Source: Paramuribaculum sp. (GTDB taxonomy: Bacteria > Bacteroidota > Bacteroidia > Bacteroidales > Muribaculaceae). From it: a DNA stretch of 10,503 nt. A program made the translations under genes and the position numbers. Location: NCBI GenBank assembly GCA_029058705.1, contig JAIDXA010000134.1, positions 1-10,503 on the forward strand. The letters run 5' to 3'. The notes under the pieces were generated by a model. It did not search any database, was not told the DNA's origin, and worked only from the letters and a program-made list of their open reading frames with translations. Of the stretch, positions 6,810 through 10,503 are shown in pieces (positions within the stretch are counted from its first letter, which is position 1; each line of letters begins with the position of its first letter).

Positions 6810-6969
6810 GCAAAAATCACTCAAACAGCCTGCCTTGCATTCCAAAAAGTCGGATTTTTTGTGGTGATGGACTGGTGTCGGGGGCAGATCTTAACATTAT
6901 TTGCACAAAATGGTTGGCAGTCGGGCCGGTTTTTTAGAAATTCAAACTCTTCGGGCGCGAAAATGTTAT

Positions 6970-7007
6970 TACCTTTGTAGACTGAAAAAAGCATGCCGGA
7001 AGTTCCG
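6970..7007 (+). promoter_or_regulatory. -7 box and leader palindrome for the maeB operon
   Basis: Plus-strand 6970-6977 reads TACCTTTG, a full TAnnTTTG match, without a recognisable -33 TTTG. The start would be near 6984, giving about 78 bases of leader to the preferred maeB ATG. Inside that leader, 6997-7007 is the inverted repeat CGGAA-G-TTCCG, which could be a small operator or chance. The rest of the ssb-maeB intergenic region (6770-7061) shows no RNA gene, riboswitch or further ORF that I can support. Confidence 0.4.
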
Positions 7008-7061
7008 CTCCCTTTGTGAAACGGTTGTATGATCTCCGGCCAACCCCAAACCACCAGAACT

Positions 7062-9353
7062 ATGTCCAACGTAACCAAAGAAGCCGCACTCAAATATCAC
7101 CGGGATCCGCGTCCCGGGAAAATTGAAACAGTACCGACAAAGCCTTATTCAACCCAACACGATCTGGCGCTAGCATATTCGCCGGGAGTGGCGTATCCGT
7201 GTGAAGAGATAGAAAAACGGCCTTCGGACGCGTATGAATATACCAACAAGGGCAATCTTGTAGCCGTTATCTCGAATGGCACTGCCGTGCTTGGTCTCGG
7301 AAATATCGGGCCGCTTGCCGGGAAGCCGGTTATGGAGGGAAAGGCACTTCTGTTCAAGATATTCGCCGGACTGGATTGTTTCGATATCGAGGTCAACGAA
7401 TCGGATCCGCAGAAATTCATTGATGTTGTCAAGGCTATCGCTCCGACGTTTGGAGGGATCAATCTTGAAGACATAAAGGCTCCGGAATGTTTTGAGATCG
7501 AACAGAAGTTGAAGGCGGAGCTTGATATTCCTGTGATGCACGACGACCAGCACGGGACGGCGATCATTTCGGCTGCCGGGCTTCTGAATGCATTGGAGAT
7601 ACAGGGCAAGAAGATTGAAGAGGTCCGTCTTGTTGTCAATGGAGCGGGCGCTGCGGCGGTTTCCTGCACACGGCTTTATATGGCTCTTGGAGTGCGCAAG
7701 GAAAATATCGTGATGTGCGACAGCCGCGGAGTTATCAATGACAAGCGGGAGGATCTGAACGCGCAGAAGCGTGAGTTTATCACGACACGGGAGGTTTCCA
7801 CCCTGGCGGAGGCAATGGTCGGTGCCGATGTCTTTCTGGGTCTTTCGGTCAAGGATGTTGTCACACCGGAGATGGTGCAGTCGATGGCGTCGCGTCCGAT
7901 AGTGTTCGCTTTGGCCAATCCGGATCCGGAGATAGCCTATGACGCGGCTATGGCATCGCGTCCCGACCTTATTTTTGCGACCGGACGAAGCGATTATCCG
8001 AACCAGATCAACAATGTTCTCGGATTTCCGTACATATTCCGCGGGGCGCTTGATTCGGGGGCTTCGGCGATCAACGAGGAGATGAAGCTTGCCGCGGTGC
8101 ACGCTATCGCGGCACTCGCAAAGGAGCCGGTTCCGCCGGTAGTCAATACGGCCTATGATATGACAGACATTCATTTCGGCCGCGATTATATTCTTCCGAA
8201 GCCGCTTGATCCCCGGCTGCTGACCACTGTAGCCCCTGCGGTTGCCCGTGGCGCGATGGAGAGCGGGGTTGCCCGCCGTCCGATCACAGACTGGGAAGCA
8301 TATGACGAAAAGCTGCGCAAGCTTATGGGTTACGACAACAAGATGATGCGCCGCATATTCGATCAGGCCAAGAAGCAGAAGAAGCGAGTTGTGTTTTCGG
8401 AAGCCAATACAGACAAAATGCTCAAGACAGCGGTCATCGCCGCGAAGGAAGGAATCCTTGAACCGGTTCTTCTCGGCAACGAGGAGATGATCCAGAAACG
8501 TGCCGACCGTCTCGGGCTCGATATATCAGGCCTTGAGATTGTCAATCTGCGTCATGACCGCGAGGCCGACCGCCGTCAGCGCTATGCGGAGAAACTGGCG
8601 GAGAAACGTCAGCGCGACGGTCTGACCATGCCTGAAGCTCTTGAAAAGATGTTTGACCGCAATTATTTCGGCATGATGATGGTTGAGGCGGGCGATGCCG
8701 ATGCATTTCTCGGCGGTACGTATTCGGCGTCGAATGCAGTCGGCGACATAGCGCTGGAGGTTGTGGGCGTGCGCCCGTCGTATAAACATTTTGCCGCGTT
8801 GCATATCGTTACGACAAAGCAGGGAACTTTTTATCTATCCGACACGCATGTCAATAAGAATATGGACACGGAGACACTTTTCGATGTGGCGCGCCTGACC
8901 CGCAATTCGGTTGAATATTTTGCCGAAAAGCCTGTAATGGCTATGCTGTCATATTCGAGTTTCGGATCGAGCAAGGAGGAGGAGTGCAAGCGTGCGGGCG
9001 ATGTCGTGGCCATGCTCCACGAGCGCTATCCCGATCTGCTTGTCGACGGCGAGATGACAATCCGCTATGCGCTCAACAACGAGCTGCGTGACCGCACATT
9101 CCCATTCAACAAGCTTAAGGGGGAGAAGGTGAACACTCTTGTTTTTCCCAATCTCAGTTCTGCAAGTTCGGCCTACCGTCTTTTGCTTGAATTCGGAGTC
9201 GGCGACACGATCGGCCCGATCCAGATGGGGCTCAACAAGGCGGTTCATTTCATCAGTGTTGATGCTCCGGTGCGCAGCATCCTGAATCTTGCTGCAATAG
9301 CGGCGCTCGATGCCCAGGTAGCGGCTGCCGGCGCACCTTCAATTGACAAATAA
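7062..9353 (+). CDS. maeB: Malic enzyme with C-terminal phosphotransacetylase-like domain (MaeB type)
   Basis: This cytoplasmic enzyme oxidatively decarboxylates malate to pyruvate and CO2 with reduction of NAD(P), linking the C4 pool to pyruvate. The product is 763 residues, the expected MaeB length. The malic domain includes LAYSPGVAYPC (37-47; catalytic Tyr39), EGKALLFK (92-99; Lys94), GGINLEDIKAPECFEIE (131-147; metal ligands Glu136 and Asp137) and MHDDQHGTA (159-167). A Rossmann motif VVNGAGAAAVSC is at 191-202, then FALANPDPE (282-290) and GRSDYPNQINN (308-318). From about 425 a PTA-like domain follows: VVFSEANTDKML (443-454), AFLGGTYSASNAVGDIALEVVG (548-569) and MLSYSSFGSS (628-637). 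In MaeB this domain is regulatory (acetyl-CoA sensing) rather than catalytic. An in-frame ATG at 7029 would add 11 residues, but the family starts at MSNVTKEAALKYH. The cofactor preference is not readable from the sequence. Confidence 0.96.
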   Translation: MSNVTKEAALKYHRDPRPGKIETVPTKPYSTQHDLALAYSPGVAYPCEEIEKRPSDAYEYTNKGNLVAVISNGTAVLGLGNIGPLAGKPVMEGKALLFKIFAGLDCFDIEVNESDPQKFIDVVKAIAPTFGGINLEDIKAPECFEIEQKLKAELDIPVMHDDQHGTAIISAAGLLNALEIQGKKIEEVRLVVNGAGAAAVSCTRLYMALGVRKENIVMCDSRGVINDKREDLNAQKREFITTREVSTLAEAMVGADVFLGLSVKDVVTPEMVQSMASRPIVFALANPDPEIAYDAAMASRPDLIFATGRSDYPNQINNVLGFPYIFRGALDSGASAINEEMKLAAVHAIAALAKEPVPPVVNTAYDMTDIHFGRDYILPKPLDPRLLTTVAPAVARGAMESGVARRPITDWEAYDEKLRKLMGYDNKMMRRIFDQAKKQKKRVVFSEANTDKMLKTAVIAAKEGILEPVLLGNEEMIQKRADRLGLDISGLEIVNLRHDREADRRQRYAEKLAEKRQRDGLTMPEALEKMFDRNYFGMMMVEAGDADAFLGGTYSASNAVGDIALEVVGVRPSYKHFAALHIVTTKQGTFYLSDTHVNKNMDTETLFDVARLTRNSVEYFAEKPVMAMLSYSSFGSSKEEECKRAGDVVAMLHERYPDLLVDGEMTIRYALNNELRDRTFPFNKLKGEKVNTLVFPNLSSASSAYRLLLEFGVGDTIGPIQMGLNKAVHFISVDAPVRSILNLAAIAALDAQVAAAGAPSIDK

Positions 9354-9853
9354 TGAAGAGAATCGGTATACTCTCCGATACGCATTCCTGCTGGGACGAC
9401 CGCTATGCCAGACATTTCGCTTCGTGTGACGAGATCTGGCATGCGGGCGATGTCGGGGATGTCGACACGCTCCGCCGTCTTGAGGAGATTGCCCCTCTGC
9501 GAGCAGTGAGAGGCAATATAGATCATGGCGACGTTGCCCGATATTGTCCGGAAATGCAGTTGTTTGAGGTTGAGGGCGTGAAGGTCATGATGATCCACAT
9601 AGGCGGCTATCCCGGCCGTTATGCACCCGGGGTGAAACGGATGCTCCACCGGGAGAATGTCAAACTGATGGTTGCGGGGCACAGCCATATACTTAAAGTG
9701 ATGCCCGACCATGAACTCGGACTTCTTCATGTCAATCCGGGGGCGGCCGGTTACCATGGCTGGCAGAAGGTCAGGACGCTTGTCAGGCTGACGCTCGACA
9801 ACGGAACGATAACCGACCTTGAGGTCATAGAGCTGGGACGCCGTCCGGCCTGA
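9353..9853 (+). CDS. YfcE/MJ0936-type metallophosphoesterase
   Basis: The product is 166 residues, the usual size for this small family of bimetal phosphodiesterases. All metal-site motifs are present: SDTH (8-11; Asp9 and His11), HAGDV (30-34; Asp33), RGNID (53-57; Asn55), IHIGG (81-85; His82) and GHSH (109-112; His110 and His112), followed by NPGA (128-131). It should be an active cytoplasmic metallophosphoesterase. The natural substrate is unknown for most members, which cleave generic phosphodiesters in vitro. Its ATG overlaps the maeB stop codon by one base (TAATG), so its translation is likely coupled to maeB. The lipoprotein gene follows after 20 bases. Confidence 0.93.
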   Translation: MKRIGILSDTHSCWDDRYARHFASCDEIWHAGDVGDVDTLRRLEEIAPLRAVRGNIDHGDVARYCPEMQLFEVEGVKVMMIHIGGYPGRYAPGVKRMLHRENVKLMVAGHSHILKVMPDHELGLLHVNPGAAGYHGWQKVRTLVRLTLDNGTITDLEVIELGRRPA

Positions 9854-9873
9854 TATTACAAACATACTCCACA

Positions 9874-10392
9874 ATGAAAAAATTATTCTATTTTCTTTTC
9901 GTTTCCATTGTTTTCTGTCTGGCAGCCTGCAAGACGACGGAGGCCAACTATAAAGCCGCATATGAAGCCGCCCGTGAGAAACAGCTTACCGGCGATTCGC
10001 TGATCGACTACGGCCTTCTGGATCAGCAGCGTCCGAAGCCTATGGTGTTCGGCAACGATACGCTTCCGGTCAGGACGGAGTATGTCGGTTATACGAAAGG
10101 AGGCGGAGCTGACAGCGACAAGTCGGTAGTGAAGCGCTATTGTGTTGTCGTAGGGCGTTTCAAGCAGGTGTTCAATGCGAAATCGATGCGAGAACGACTT
10201 ATTGAGTCGGGCTATGGAAATTCGCTGGTGTTGCATAACGGCATGAAAGAGTATTATGTTATAGCAAATGGCTCCAATGACCCGCATACGGCGCGACTTA
10301 TGCTCGACAGCGTGCGTTCTGACTCGCAGCTTGTGCTGAAGCAGCCCTATCCATATATTCTCCAGCCCGGGCATCTTTCCCGCAAGCGCTAA
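9874..10392 (+). CDS. SPOR domain-containing lipoprotein
   Basis: The product is 172 residues. Residues 1-19 form a lipoprotein signal peptide with lipobox LAAC, so Cys19 should be lipidated and the protein anchored in the envelope. Residues 20-85 are a polar linker. Residues 88 to about 160 resemble a SPOR domain: YCVVVGRFKQVFNAKSM (89-105), an amphipathic helix SMRERLIESGYG, then EYYVIANGSNDPHTARLMLDSV. SPOR domains bind denuded (stem-peptide-free) peptidoglycan glycan strands, often at the division septum, which suggests a role in cell-wall remodelling or division. The domain call is by fold pattern because SPOR sequences diverge widely. It lies 20 bases after the phosphodiesterase and ends the maeB cluster. 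Confidence 0.8.
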   Translation: MKKLFYFLFVSIVFCLAACKTTEANYKAAYEAAREKQLTGDSLIDYGLLDQQRPKPMVFGNDTLPVRTEYVGYTKGGGADSDKSVVKRYCVVVGRFKQVFNAKSMRERLIESGYGNSLVLHNGMKEYYVIANGSNDPHTARLMLDSVRSDSQLVLKQPYPYILQPGHLSRKR

Positions 10393-10476
10393 TTGACTGA
10401 GTCCTATTGCATAACAAGCGAAGCCGTTGAAGATTCCAAATCGAAGTGCAAAACTTTGAGTTAGGAATTATTCATT

Positions 10477-10500
10477 CTCCTCACTCCTTCTGGCGAGGGG
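10477..10500 (+). terminator. Small hairpin after the maeB cluster, possible terminator
   Basis: CTCCTC (10477-10482) can pair with GAGGGG (10495-10500), with one G·T wobble and one more T-A pair at 10476/10501, around a 12-base loop. It lies 85 bases after the lipoprotein stop and is the only hairpin seen in the final 111 bases, which hold no gene. The window ends before any T-run could be seen, so terminator activity is unproven. It may instead be part of an intergenic repeat. Confidence 0.22.
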
Positions 10501-10503
10501 ATG

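Noticed and set aside
6770..6820. A 17-codon N-terminal extension of SSB
   Set aside because: The extension is not family-like and its ATG lies upstream of the probable -7 box. The MSVNKVILIGNVG start is the conserved one.
6821..7093. A 90-codon minus-strand ORF in the ssb-maeB intergenic region
   Set aside because: It overlaps the maeB promoter and start, has no recognisable motif, and reads as translated regulatory DNA.
7170..8174. A 334-codon minus-strand ORF opposite maeB
   Set aside because: It is entirely antisense to conserved MaeB coding sequence. The product is Arg/His-rich without a motif, consistent with a codon-bias shadow.
9245..9961. A 238-codon minus-strand ORF spanning the end of maeB, the phosphodiesterase and the start of the lipoprotein
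   Set aside because: It covers three genes that all have strong family motifs on the other strand, and its product resembles nothing I recognise.
1..10503. CRISPR array, insertion sequence, phage or defence system
   Set aside because: I saw no regularly spaced direct repeats, no transposase or integrase motifs, no terminal inverted repeats and no restriction or toxin-antitoxin genes. Every large frame is explained by a housekeeping or transport family.

Overview
The window looks like ordinary chromosomal DNA from a member of the Bacteroidales, most likely a gut lineage such as Muribaculaceae. Four things support this. It carries DUF5103/T9SS-plug-type and DUF3109-type genes, which are typical of Bacteroidota. 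Several intergenic -7 boxes match the Bacteroidota TAnnTTTG consensus. Shine-Dalgarno sequences are largely absent. The protein style (SSB, OPT, MaeB, SPOR lipoprotein) also fits. The family-level placement is inference from protein resemblance and intermediate GC content.

Layout. (1) Bases 1-216, minus strand: the N-terminus of a probable ClC-type chloride channel that runs off the left edge, preceded by a -7 box and a 12-bp palindrome. (2) Bases 341-456, minus strand: tRNA-Arg(CCG) with an encoded CCA and a strong hairpin after it. Its promoter overlaps, back to back, the -7 box for ung. (3) Bases 555-3093, plus strand: a tight cluster of ung, a DUF5103/T9SS plug-like protein (7-bp overlap) and a cysteine-rich DUF3109 protein (5-bp gap). 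(4) Bases 3094-6769, minus strand: a run read as ssb, then an OPT-family transporter, then a MATE-family transporter. The MATE gene has no usable ATG and lies in the same frame as OPT, just beyond the OPT stop codon. Its stop codon abuts the DUF3109 stop with no gap. (5) Bases 7062-10392, plus strand: maeB (malic enzyme with a PTA-like domain), a YfcE/MJ0936-type phosphodiesterase (TAATG coupling) and a SPOR-domain lipoprotein. The last 111 bases are non-coding and contain a small hairpin.

Functionally these are housekeeping and envelope genes: DNA repair (Ung), ssDNA binding (SSB), peptide or metal-peptide uptake (OPT), drug or metabolite export (MATE), malate-to-pyruvate conversion (MaeB), and cell-surface proteins (plug-like, SPOR lipoprotein). 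I found no mobile element, CRISPR array, phage gene or defence island, and no convincing novel system. The points most worth a second look are the in-frame OPT-TAA-MATE junction with a TTG start, an SSB with no acidic C-terminal tail, the interlocked divergent promoters of tRNA-Arg and ung, and the abutting convergent stop codons.
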